From Burkholderiales bacterium (lineage in GTDB: Bacteria > Pseudomonadota > Gammaproteobacteria > Burkholderiales > Usitatibacteraceae), in assembly GCA_025350945.1 (NCBI GenBank), contig JANXWW010000206.1, forward strand, positions 1 to 7,961: a stretch of 7,961 nucleotides of DNA, read 5' to 3'. This document shows positions 1 through 5,838 of this stretch, piece after piece; the first letter of the stretch is position 1; each line of letters opens with the position of its first letter. The position numbers and the translations under genes were made by a program. The notes under the pieces were generated by a model. It was not told the origin of the DNA. It worked only from the letters and a program-made list of their open reading frames with translations, and did not search any database.

Positions 1-431
1 ACGCGCATTCATAGGCCCATGCTCCAGAGCGCGTACGTCATCGCGTAGTCATCCCCGCCGCGACAGTCGTTTCGCGATATTTGAATTTTCAATTTTGTCC
101 ACCACCAATGTAATCCATTACTTGCCAGGCTACGTAGAATATTCTGCCATAGTTTGTTGTGGGAATGTCACGTTATTGAGTCCATTTGTGGCGGCAATAG
201 ACGGGTGTGGCAAACGAATGTGGCAGACGGATGTGGCAAATGAATGTGGCAAACGAAGCGGGCGCAATGAAAAATGTGTTTGCCGCTACATTGTTTAACC
301 TGCAACAAAGCAGCATATCCCTCACGCCCCCGAAAAGGGTGTCTCCATCGAAAAAGCCGTTCAGATATTTACGGCATCAGCGTTCACCAGACCGACGTTC
401 AACATATTTACGCGCCGCATCAACAATGGCG
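1..431. other. Intergenic stretch without a convincing gene
   Basis: This stretch lies downstream of the minus-strand operon. I found no reading frame here with both a plausible start and a recognisable protein. The open frames overlap a tandem repeat or have low-complexity, frame-shadow composition. The only clear structure is the 13-bp tandem repeat at 203-254. No strong terminator hairpin with a T-run is visible just after the stop of the 346-aa gene. A weak 6-bp stem with one G-T pair around 324-342 is too small to call. The left edge of the window may cut off context that would explain the region. Confidence 0.6.
203..254. repeat. Four-copy 13-bp tandem repeat
   Basis: Four consecutive 13-bp units run without gaps at 203-215, 216-228, 229-241 and 242-254. 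The consensus is GAATGTGGCAAAC. The core TGTGGCA is invariant and the differences are at the unit edges. A degenerate fifth unit may follow (GAAGCGGGCGCAA). Because 13 is not a multiple of three, the array is unlikely to be selected as protein. It sits in non-coding DNA and is probably a minisatellite-like array made by slippage. No function can be assigned. Confidence 0.85.
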
Positions 432-1472
432 CTAACGTTTCGACATCAGCAAACCAGACGCATAACAAGCCATTAAAAACGAGCGTGCACCGGAAATGCT
501 GGCGCCTGATAGCAACGCCAAACCGCGTGCATTCAATGGCATTTGTGAGAGCGCAGCCGCCATGCGCAGGTCTGCTTCGCTGTGCATTAGGTCGGGGAAA
601 TCTGGCATACGCTTGAGCAAGTAGCTTTTCGATGAATCAATGTATTGGCTTTGGAGCTCTGTCGGCAACGTAATTGCTGCAAGCCACACCAGACGGTAAC
701 CGGGCTCAACGCGGCGGCGCAAAACATCACACAACAAATCAATATCGATAATTTCTTCAACGACGACCGATCCCGAATGTCGCGACAATGCGCTCCTCAG
801 TTTTTCCACGCCAGTCTGTACGTTGCTCAGGGCATCGGTAAGGCTCAAAAATTGTCGTCTGGCCGGAAGCACGTAAATCGGCTCCCAGTCATTGCCCCGA
901 ATTGAGAAAACGCCATCGCGACGACGCGAAAACTCTGCCGCGACAGCTGAATACAACGACGTGTGATGTTGAATTGGGTTGCCGGACTCATCGATGCTGG
1001 TTATATCGATTACTGACACTGCGTCGGGATGTGGCTCGACCCAGACAAGGCCCTTTGGCAGTGTGCTGAATTTTGATTTAAGTGCTTCGCGCGATTGAAT
1101 CATGATCTGCGCCGCCTCAAGGCAGTGTGCAATGTCGCCGACACGCATAGGGCGGCGCAGCGCCAGGCGGCCTGCTACGTTTCCTGCATTCGCGTCAATC
1201 ATCAAGATTGGATGTGCCGGGCCACCAGCGGCCGCCAGACGTGCCTCGCGCGCGAGCATTTCGTCTTGCAGGCTGCCGGGGATGACGACCACATTTGCCG
1301 ATACAACATCGTCCACCCATCGCCAATTCGCACGTGTTTTGTGTGCGGCAAGCCTCGCCAGAGATTTCAGCAACGCCGTGTCGTCTGAGGAAAGTTCGTA
1401 GGCGCTGATGGCGAAATCGTTCAATAGGTTTTCCTGATGCGCGGCTTTTTTTATGGCTGCAAGCATGGTCAT
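432..1472 (-). CDS. Uncharacterised 346-aa protein, degenerate receiver-like N-terminus
   Basis: I do not recognise a characterised family. It starts 3 nt after the stop of the DUF1841 gene, so it is the last gene of the pyrD-rnfB-nth-DUF1841 operon. A second ATG two codons in is an alternative start, and no strong Shine-Dalgarno separates the two. Residues about 15-125 look like a worn receiver fold: the hydrophobic strand VVVIPG sits where a receiver carries its phospho-acceptor Asp, and LRRPMRVGDIAHCLEAA resembles the end of such a domain. No acceptor Asp is visible, so phosphorylation is unlikely. The middle (about 130-265) is mixed alpha/beta. The C-terminal 60 residues, from YLLKRMPDFPDL to FLMACYASGLL, resemble a small helical or winged-helix module that I associate, from memory, with other betaproteobacterial proteins. 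There is no signal peptide or membrane segment, so it is probably cytosolic. The receiver reading is an inference from pattern only. Confidence 0.85.
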   Translation of the reverse strand: MTMLAAIKKAAHQENLLNDFAISAYELSSDDTALLKSLARLAAHKTRANWRWVDDVVSANVVVIPGSLQDEMLAREARLAAAGGPAHPILMIDANAGNVAGRLALRRPMRVGDIAHCLEAAQIMIQSREALKSKFSTLPKGLVWVEPHPDAVSVIDITSIDESGNPIQHHTSLYSAVAAEFSRRRDGVFSIRGNDWEPIYVLPARRQFLSLTDALSNVQTGVEKLRSALSRHSGSVVVEEIIDIDLLCDVLRRRVEPGYRLVWLAAITLPTELQSQYIDSSKSYLLKRMPDFPDLMHSEADLRMAAALSQMPLNARGLALLSGASISGARSFLMACYASGLLMSKR

Positions 1473-1475
1473 GGC

Positions 1476-1913
1476 TTATGTAAATTTAACCAGTTTTGCC
1501 TGCACACATTTTAAATAAATCCTGGCGTCTGGTGTGCTTCTGGTTTGTTGCGCTTGCCATATCATTTCGGCTAAACAGTCCATTATTTCGTGCTCGGCGT
1601 TCAGAACAGAGTCCAGCTTGGCCGTCAATTTTTGGTGTGCGTCGCGAATACCGCGTGGTTGATCAATCGCGATTTGTTCCTGAATAGCGATGTGCATTGA
1701 GACGTGCAGAAATGGATTCGTCTCGCCCTGCTCAGGCGCGTAATCACGATCAACAAACTGGTCGCGCCGCGCAAACAGGGCGTGATATTCAGGATGCTTG
1801 GCAATGATGTCCACGGCAATTTTTTCGAGCGATGTGAGTGGCGCATGAACGTTAAATTTTTGCCATGCCTCAAACAAAAAATCACGTGCCTGATTGCGCG
1901 AGGGATTGAACAT
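1476..1913 (-). CDS. DUF1841 family protein
   Basis: A 145-aa protein with the sequence character of DUF1841, a small family of unknown function found mainly in beta- and gammaproteobacteria. Family-like features are the start MFNPSRNQARDFLFEAW, the central HPEYHALF, the NPFLHVSMHIAIQEQ block and the DQPRGIRDAH segment. The several His, Asp and Glu residues in the middle could form a polar or metal-binding patch, but this is speculation. It is soluble, with no signal peptide. Its ATG shares one base with the TAA of nth (TAATG), which implies translational coupling, and the length is normal for the family. Linkage to nth is, from memory, common in betaproteobacteria, but no role in repair is established. 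Confidence 0.9.
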   Translation of the reverse strand: MFNPSRNQARDFLFEAWQKFNVHAPLTSLEKIAVDIIAKHPEYHALFARRDQFVDRDYAPEQGETNPFLHVSMHIAIQEQIAIDQPRGIRDAHQKLTAKLDSVLNAEHEIMDCLAEMIWQAQQTRSTPDARIYLKCVQAKLVKFT

Positions 1914-2584
1914 TATGTGCTGGCAACCGTGGACTCATCACGAAACTTGGCACGATCTTTAAACCCGCAAACATCGTAAACCACGCATTCGGCACACTTC
2001 GGCTTGCGCGCTACACAGGTGTAACGGCCATGCAGGATCAGCCAGTGGTGCGCATGTTGCATAAATTCTGCGGGCACGTTTTTGTATAGCTTCATTTCCA
2101 CGGCCACTACATCTTTGCCCGGTGCCAAACCCATGCGATTGCCGATACGAAAAATATGCGTGTCCACTGCCATCGTTGGCTGACCAAAGGCAATATTGAG
2201 CACCACATTGGCAGTCTTGCGGCCCACGCCAGGCAAGGCTTCCAGCGCTTCGCGGGCATTGGGCACTTCGCCCGCGTGCTGTTCAATCAGCATTTTGCAC
2301 GTGGCCATTACGTTTTTCGCTTTCATCCGGAAGAGGCCGATGGTTTGAACGTAGCTGATCAGTTTTTTTTCACCAAGTTTGGTGATTTTCTGTGGTGTGT
2401 TGGCAACTGGAAATAGTTTCGATGTGGCGACATTCACGCTCTTGTCTGTCGCTTGTGCAGAGAGAATGACTGCGATCAGTAATTCAAACGGTGTTGAATA
2501 TTGAAGATCCGATTGGGGATGCGGATTTAATTCTTGCATGCGTCGAAAAAATTCGTGGCGCTGCGCGGGTTTCATGAGGGCCAT
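1913..2584 (-). CDS. nth: Endonuclease III (DNA glycosylase/AP lyase)
   Basis: A 223-aa base-excision repair enzyme that removes oxidised pyrimidines and cleaves the abasic site by beta-elimination. The helix-hairpin-helix is at about residues 116-134 (LPGVGRKTANVVLN) and carries the catalytic lysine K123. The catalytic aspartate is D141 in AVDTHIFRI. The C-terminal [4Fe-4S] loop has C190, C197, C200 and C206 in the expected C-x6-C-x2-C-x5-C spacing. All key residues are intact and the length is typical. The ATG at 2584 was chosen because it lies 4 nt after the ferredoxin stop and gives a family-like N-terminus; a second ATG at 2575 (MKPAQRHEF) is an equally plausible start. The frame stays open upstream to 2812, but that part overlaps rnfB and does not look like Nth. 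The stop overlaps the DUF1841 start by one base. Confidence 0.97.
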   Translation of the reverse strand: MALMKPAQRHEFFRRMQELNPHPQSDLQYSTPFELLIAVILSAQATDKSVNVATSKLFPVANTPQKITKLGEKKLISYVQTIGLFRMKAKNVMATCKMLIEQHAGEVPNAREALEALPGVGRKTANVVLNIAFGQPTMAVDTHIFRIGNRMGLAPGKDVVAVEMKLYKNVPAEFMQHAHHWLILHGRYTCVARKPKCAECVVYDVCGFKDRAKFRDESTVAST

Positions 2585-2588
2585 ATTT

Positions 2589-3149
2589 TTATCGTGGAGC
2601 GTGTTGGTCGTAAAGTACTGCGCGCTCTTTGTCTGCCAGTGCATCAATGCGCTCCTGGCTGTCACGTATGAGGCGAAAAGTGTGCAAATGAAATCGCTCG
2701 CGAGCGATGTCCACATTCGGCAGAGCGGGGAAATTTTTATCCTCCACCATCGTAATGCAATCCACTGGACAGGGCGGAATACACAGCTCGCAGCCGGTGC
2801 AAAGCGAGGCAATTGCAGTGTGCATAAATTTATTGGCGCCGATGATCGCGTCAGTCGGACAGGGCTTTAAACATTTGGCGCAGCCAATACATGCCGCCTC
2901 ATCAATCATCGCCACGCGATGGGGTATGTGCGCGCCGCATTCAGGATCAAGCGGCACAATTGCTTGATCCAGTAGCGCAGCCAGTGCGGCAATACCTTCA
3001 TCACCGCCGGGCGGACAGCGGTTAATCGCCGCACCATTGTTCGCAATCGCCTCCGCATACGGCATGCAGCCATCGTAACCGCATTTGGTGCATTGCGTTT
3101 GCGGGAGCAGCGCATCAATTTTTTCGGCGAGTGTGGTCACTTTGGCCAT
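2589..3149 (-). CDS. rnfB: RnfB/RsxB-type 4Fe-4S ferredoxin, no membrane anchor
   Basis: A 186-aa iron-sulfur protein of the RnfB (RsxB) family, the electron-transfer subunit of Rnf/Rsx complexes. The N-terminal Fe-S domain has C20, C23, C28 and C45 (C-x2-C-x4-C-x16-C). Two bacterial ferredoxin motifs follow: C87, C90, C93, C97 and C117, C120, C123, C127. Three [4Fe-4S] clusters are therefore expected. Classical RnfB has an N-terminal hydrophobic helix that anchors it; here the Fe-S domain begins within about 20 residues of the start, so the protein should be soluble. No rnfA, C, D, G or E is nearby. The ATG at 3149 overlaps the pyrD stop (TGATG). Seven further codons are open upstream but lie inside pyrD. 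The sequence does not show its redox partner; a role as a general ferredoxin is as likely as a role in a true Rnf complex. Confidence 0.9.
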   Translation of the reverse strand: MAKVTTLAEKIDALLPQTQCTKCGYDGCMPYAEAIANNGAAINRCPPGGDEGIAALAALLDQAIVPLDPECGAHIPHRVAMIDEAACIGCAKCLKPCPTDAIIGANKFMHTAIASLCTGCELCIPPCPVDCITMVEDKNFPALPNVDIARERFHLHTFRLIRDSQERIDALADKERAVLYDQHAPR

Positions 3150-4174
3150 CACTTCAACGCGAGCGCGCAATCCCGAATGAGCTGCGGGCCGTGATAAATA
3201 AAGCCAGTGTAAATTTGCACCAGCGATGCACCCGCGTTTATTTTCTGTTTGGCATCGTCCGCGCGCATCACCCCGCCCACGCCGATAATCGGCAGATTGC
3301 TTTTTAGCGCTTTGTTCATCTGCCGCAAAATTTCTGTGGACGGCGAGAAAACAGGCTTGCCTGATAAACCGCCCGCTTCATTTGCATGCCTGTGCCCGCG
3401 TATGGCATCGCGTCCGATGGTGGTATTGGTCGCGATCACGCCATCGAATTTATACTGTAGAAGCAGGCCAGCAATATCTTTGATCGCCGCGCCGTCAAGA
3501 TCAGGTGCAATTTTCAGCAACATCGGCACTTGTTTTTTATGCTTTTTCGCTAGTTTGGTTTTTTCTATCTGTAACGTAGAAAGCAATTTTTCCAGTTGCT
3601 CGGCAGCTTGCAAATCGCGCAAACCCTTGGTGTTGGGTGAGGAAATATTCACCGTCACATAGCTCGCATGCGGATACACGCCGCGTAAACAAGTGACGTA
3701 ATCGTCCACCGCATTTTCAAGCGGCGTATCAAAATTTTTGCCAATGTTCAGCCCCAGCACGCCCTTGTATTTTGCGCTCTGCACATTCGCCAGAAAAGCA
3801 TCCAACCCGCCGTTATTAAAGCCGAGCCGATTAATCAGCGCTTCGTGCTCAGGCAATCGAAACATGCGCGGCTTGGGATTACCCGGTTGCGCGCGCGGTG
3901 TGACGGTGCCGACTTCGATAAAACCGAATCCGAGTGCTGCCATGGCGTCAATGTATGCGCCATTCTTATCGAGCCCCGCTGCGAGCCCGACAGCATTATC
4001 AAATTTGAGACCAAACACTTCGCGAGGTGCGATCACCCGCGAGCCCAAAAGCCCCGCCAGATGCGCCTTTTCGAGCTTTTTAAGGCTGTGAAGGGCTACA
4101 TCATGGGCGGTTTCGGGGTCGAGCTTGAAAAGTGCGGCGCGGGCGAGAGGATAAAACGGGGAGAGAAAATTCAT
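3149..4174 (-). CDS. pyrD: Dihydroorotate dehydrogenase (quinone), class 2
   Basis: A 341-aa FMN enzyme that oxidises dihydroorotate to orotate in pyrimidine synthesis and passes electrons to membrane quinone. The N-terminal extension MNFLSPFYPLARAALFKLDP is the short helical membrane-association region that marks class 2. Motifs in order are AAGLDKNG with K70, the NRLGFNN substrate loop (N116-N121), NISSPNT with catalytic base S179, KIAPDL with K221, TNTT with N250, and the FMN phosphate site GVGGV then YTGFIY near residues 298-327. Length matches the E. coli enzyme (336 aa). The start is fixed by this conserved N-terminus, although the only purine-rich sequence (CAGGG) directly abuts the ATG, which is too close for a normal Shine-Dalgarno. 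It heads the tightly packed rnfB-nth-DUF1841 group and follows the cytochrome gene by 67 nt. Confidence 0.97.
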   Translation of the reverse strand: MNFLSPFYPLARAALFKLDPETAHDVALHSLKKLEKAHLAGLLGSRVIAPREVFGLKFDNAVGLAAGLDKNGAYIDAMAALGFGFIEVGTVTPRAQPGNPKPRMFRLPEHEALINRLGFNNGGLDAFLANVQSAKYKGVLGLNIGKNFDTPLENAVDDYVTCLRGVYPHASYVTVNISSPNTKGLRDLQAAEQLEKLLSTLQIEKTKLAKKHKKQVPMLLKIAPDLDGAAIKDIAGLLLQYKFDGVIATNTTIGRDAIRGHRHANEAGGLSGKPVFSPSTEILRQMNKALKSNLPIIGVGGVMRADDAKQKINAGASLVQIYTGFIYHGPQLIRDCALALK

Positions 4175-4185
4175 CCCTGCATTTT

Positions 4186-4217
4186 ATCGCAGCCATGGGG
4201 TTAAAACTGGCTGCGAT
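4186..4217 (-). promoter_or_regulatory. Perfect 10-bp hairpin ahead of pyrD
   Basis: ATCGCAGCCA (4186-4195) and its exact complement TGGCTGCGAT (4208-4217) flank a 12-nt loop. The hairpin lies between the cytochrome stop and the pyrD start, ending 11 nt before the ATG on the transcribed strand. No T-run follows on either strand, so it is not a standard intrinsic terminator. It could protect the 3' end of the cytochrome mRNA, attenuate read-through into pyrD, or affect translation initiation. The structure is directly visible; its role is inference. Confidence 0.55.
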
Positions 4218-4241
4218 GATTGCGCGGCGTGTTGCGCGACG

Positions 4242-4571
4242 TTATTGGGCGAGCACCCATTTGGCAAGTGTTAACGCATCTTCGTCAGATACCGCTGCAT
4301 TTGGCGGCATCGGGATCACACCCCATACACCGGCGCCGCCTTTTTTGATTTTGCTGGCTAGCATGGCATCCGTACCTTTTTGGGTTTTGTATTTTGCGGA
4401 AATATCTTTTAGCGCGGGACCGACGAGCTTTTTATCCATCGCGTGGCACGAATTACAATTCGATGTCTTAAAAAGTTCTTCTGACGCGTGAGCTGCACCG
4501 GTGATGAAAAGTCCGGCAGCAATAGTGGCCGCGACTGAGGCAGCAAGTACGACAATATTTTTCTTGGTCAT
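4242..4571 (-). CDS. Periplasmic class I cytochrome c (c551/c552-like)
   Basis: A 109-aa precursor of a small soluble monohaem cytochrome c, an electron shuttle in the periplasm. Residues 1-29 form a Sec signal peptide: basic MTKK, a hydrophobic core, then AHA before the likely cleavage site (A29/S30). The mature protein is about 80 residues, the c551/c552 size. The haem site is C39-N-S-C42-H43, with H43 as the proximal ligand. M88 in the IPMPP segment is the expected distal ligand. The start is supported by a GGAG 7 nt upstream. It is the first minus-strand gene, transcribed away from the Mla-type operon. It may be co-transcribed with pyrD across the 67-nt gap, but the hairpin there makes this uncertain. 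The specific donor and acceptor cannot be read from the sequence. Confidence 0.95.
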   Translation of the reverse strand: MTKKNIVVLAASVAATIAAGLFITGAAHASEELFKTSNCNSCHAMDKKLVGPALKDISAKYKTQKGTDAMLASKIKKGGAGVWGVIPMPPNAAVSDEDALTLAKWVLAQ

Positions 4572-4578
4572 TTGAAAT

Positions 4579-4582
4579 CTCC
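4579..4582 (-). promoter_or_regulatory. Ribosome binding site of the cytochrome c gene
   Basis: GGAG on the minus strand, with 7 nt to the ATG at 4571. It is the clearest Shine-Dalgarno in the minus-strand cluster and fixes the start of the signal peptide. Confidence 0.7.
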
Positions 4583-4659
4583 GTTACGTAATGAGCGTTG
4601 ATAAGCGAAGGGGTTGCGATGGCATAAAGTAGTGCATTTTATCTATTTTGCAGGTGTTT

Positions 4660-4674
4660 TTGCATATGATGCAA
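4660..4674. promoter_or_regulatory. Perfect 15-bp palindrome, candidate operator
   Basis: TTGCAT-ATG-ATGCAA: 6-bp arms in perfect inverted repeat with a 3-bp spacer, about 90-100 bp upstream of the cytochrome ATG. An AT-rich -10-like GATAAAAT lies between it and the gene on the minus strand (4636-4643). The size and symmetry suit a dimeric regulator. No regulator can be named, and chance cannot be excluded for a 6-bp arm. Confidence 0.3.
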
Positions 4675-4803
4675 TGCGCCAACGCAAATAACGCACCATC
4701 TGCAAAATCGGTTGTCTCAACATTATTGTTTCGTACATGTAAATTGTGTTCTGGCGCGCTAGCATCATAGATTCAGCGACTAAATATGATGAACGTCGAT
4801 TCA

Positions 4804-4901
4804 GCGAACGCCCCCTCTCCCTCGATCCCTCTCCCGCAAGGGGAGAGGGAGGGTTAGCCTCTCTCCCTTGACGGGAGAGAGGTTGGAGAGAGGGTGTTCG
4901 C
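4804..4901. repeat. Cloverleaf-like nested inverted repeat (REP/MITE-like)
   Basis: An outer stem pairs 4804-4820 with 4885-4901: 15 Watson-Crick pairs, one G-T pair and one C-A mismatch, with ends GCGAAC and GTTCGC. Inside lie two perfect 10-bp hairpins, 4826-4835 with 4841-4850 (loop GCAAG) and 4858-4867 with 4873-4882 (loop TTGAC), both made of CCCTCTC/GAGAGGG-type sequence. The whole 98-bp unit can fold as a three-way junction with two side arms. The CCCTCTCCC...GGGAGAGGG theme is, from memory, frequent in intergenic repeats of proteobacteria. It is probably a non-autonomous repetitive element, possibly with terminator activity for neither, one or both flanking transcripts. Confidence 0.8.
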
Positions 4902-4907
4902 CAAATA

Positions 4908-4936
4908 TTCACTATGTTAATTGCCGAATCTATAGC
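4908..4936 (+). promoter_or_regulatory. Possible sigma70 promoter for the Mla-type operon
   Basis: TTCACT (4908-4913) and TATAGC (4931-4936) are separated by 17 bp and each matches the consensus at four of six positions. The distance to the GTG at 5017 leaves a leader of roughly 70 nt. It is a weak match and the only reasonably spaced pair I found between the repeat and the gene. Confidence 0.25.
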
Positions 4937-5016
4937 GACTTCATTCACTGCTACTATCACATCATGGATTTTCGATTATCACCATCAGGCGAGCGTTACG
5001 TCAAAGCAGGTTCACC

Positions 5017-5826
5017 GTGCCGGGTTATATGCTTAAAGCGTTAAAGCGTTTCAATCACCACACGCTAGAGTGGTTTGCCAGAGCCACGCGCACGATCCGT
5101 TTTTCGGCGCATTTGCTGCCGCTAACCTTGGCTCCCCAAACCTATCAGCGCGACAATCGTGCAGCCATTGCCAGGCAACTGGTGACCGGCATGGGCCCAA
5201 ATTTGCTGTGGTTTACGGTGCTGTGTGCGCTGGTCAGCTCGGTGTTGATTCGCATTGTGGTGGTGACTGCATTGAGCTATGGGCTCTCAAAATTTGCGCT
5301 CGAAATGGTGGTGCGTGTGCTGGTGCTGGAATTGATTCCGTTAACCGCTGCCGTGTTTGTGGCGCTGCGCTGCACATTACCTGACGGCATGGAGCTGGCC
5401 GAGCTGCGCGCACACGGCGATCTGCATCGTTTGCAGCAGCAGGGGATTGACCCGATTGCCCGCGAGGCATTGCCGCGCGTGATTGCAGGTGTTTTTTCGG
5501 TGTTGATGTTGGTGGCGGTGAGTTGCCTGATGTCGCTGGTGCTGGCGTATTTGAATGTTTATGGTTTTACGCCGTGGGGTTTTGGTGGCTACACACGCGT
5601 GGTGGGTCAGGTATTCAGCCCCGCCGTTTCTATTATTCTGGTGATGAAGACGATTGCTTTCAGTCTCGCTGTTTCACTCATCCCCATGGCGTCCGCCGTC
5701 TATGATAATGTGAATACGACATTGCAAGGCCGATCAAAAGCGGCTCGTGAATTGGCGAGCATGGTGCGTCTGTTTTCGGTGATTTTGCTGATTGAAGTTG
5801 CTTCGCTACTTGTTAACTATTATTAA
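5017..5826 (+). CDS. MlaE-type ABC transporter permease
   Basis: A 269-aa integral inner-membrane protein of the MlaE/YrbE permease family, which moves phospholipid or other hydrophobic substrate together with an MCE protein. An N-terminal interfacial region precedes about five hydrophobic segments, near residues 62-82, 98-119, 152-180, 199-224 and 247-266. Between the second and third is the cytoplasmic coupling region (LAELRAHGDLHRLQQQGIDP), followed by LPRVIAG, which matches the family's coupling helix and PRV motif. It is divergent: the usual glutamate-rich E-L-G...E-Q-I-D-A-L pattern is only partly kept. The start is uncertain. GTG 5017 has an upstream AGCAGG; ATG 5029 has only GGG. The ATPase expected beside it is absent, since the MCE gene follows after 12 nt. 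No gene symbol is given because orthology to mlaE itself is not shown. Confidence 0.88.
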   Translation: MPGYMLKALKRFNHHTLEWFARATRTIRFSAHLLPLTLAPQTYQRDNRAAIARQLVTGMGPNLLWFTVLCALVSSVLIRIVVVTALSYGLSKFALEMVVRVLVLELIPLTAAVFVALRCTLPDGMELAELRAHGDLHRLQQQGIDPIAREALPRVIAGVFSVLMLVAVSCLMSLVLAYLNVYGFTPWGFGGYTRVVGQVFSPAVSIILVMKTIAFSLAVSLIPMASAVYDNVNTTLQGRSKAARELASMVRLFSVILLIEVASLLVNYY

Positions 5827-5838
5827 ACTTTTCAACAG

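Larger units (their letters stand above)
4572..5016. other. Divergent intergenic region with repeats
   Basis: A 445-bp region between the minus-strand cytochrome gene and the plus-strand permease gene. It must hold both promoters. It contains a palindrome at 4660-4674, a direct repeat GATTCAGCGA at 4770-4779 and 4798-4807, a structured repeat at 4804-4901, a possible plus-strand promoter at 4908-4936, and a 26-codon reading frame at 4964-5044 that overlaps the permease start. I looked for an ABC ATPase or a remnant of one and saw no Walker motifs in any frame. A minus-strand open frame at 4643-4960 is driven by the repeat and is not called. Confidence 0.65.

Noticed and set aside
9..120. Open minus-strand stretch at the left edge
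   Set aside because: It stays open in one frame to a TGA at 9-11 but has no start and an unlikely composition (several consecutive Trp).
324..342. Hairpin as terminator of the minus-strand operon
   Set aside because: The stem is only about 6 bp with a G-T pair, lacks a clean T-run, and lies about 90 nt past the stop codon.
351..431. Possible frameshifted continuation of the 346-aa protein beyond its TAG
   Set aside because: Another frame stays open for about 25 codons past the stop, but the C-terminal module already looks complete and there is no homology to support a frameshift.
2585..2812. N-terminal extension of nth upstream of 2584
   Set aside because: This in-frame stretch overlaps the rnfB coding region and does not resemble Nth; the start next to the rnfB stop gives a normal-length enzyme.
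3249..4091. Long plus-strand open frames opposite pyrD
   Set aside because: They are antisense to a gene with all catalytic motifs intact and show no family features.
4643..4960. Minus-strand open frame of 105 codons
   Set aside because: It runs straight through the inverted-repeat element, has repeat-driven low-complexity residues and no family resemblance.
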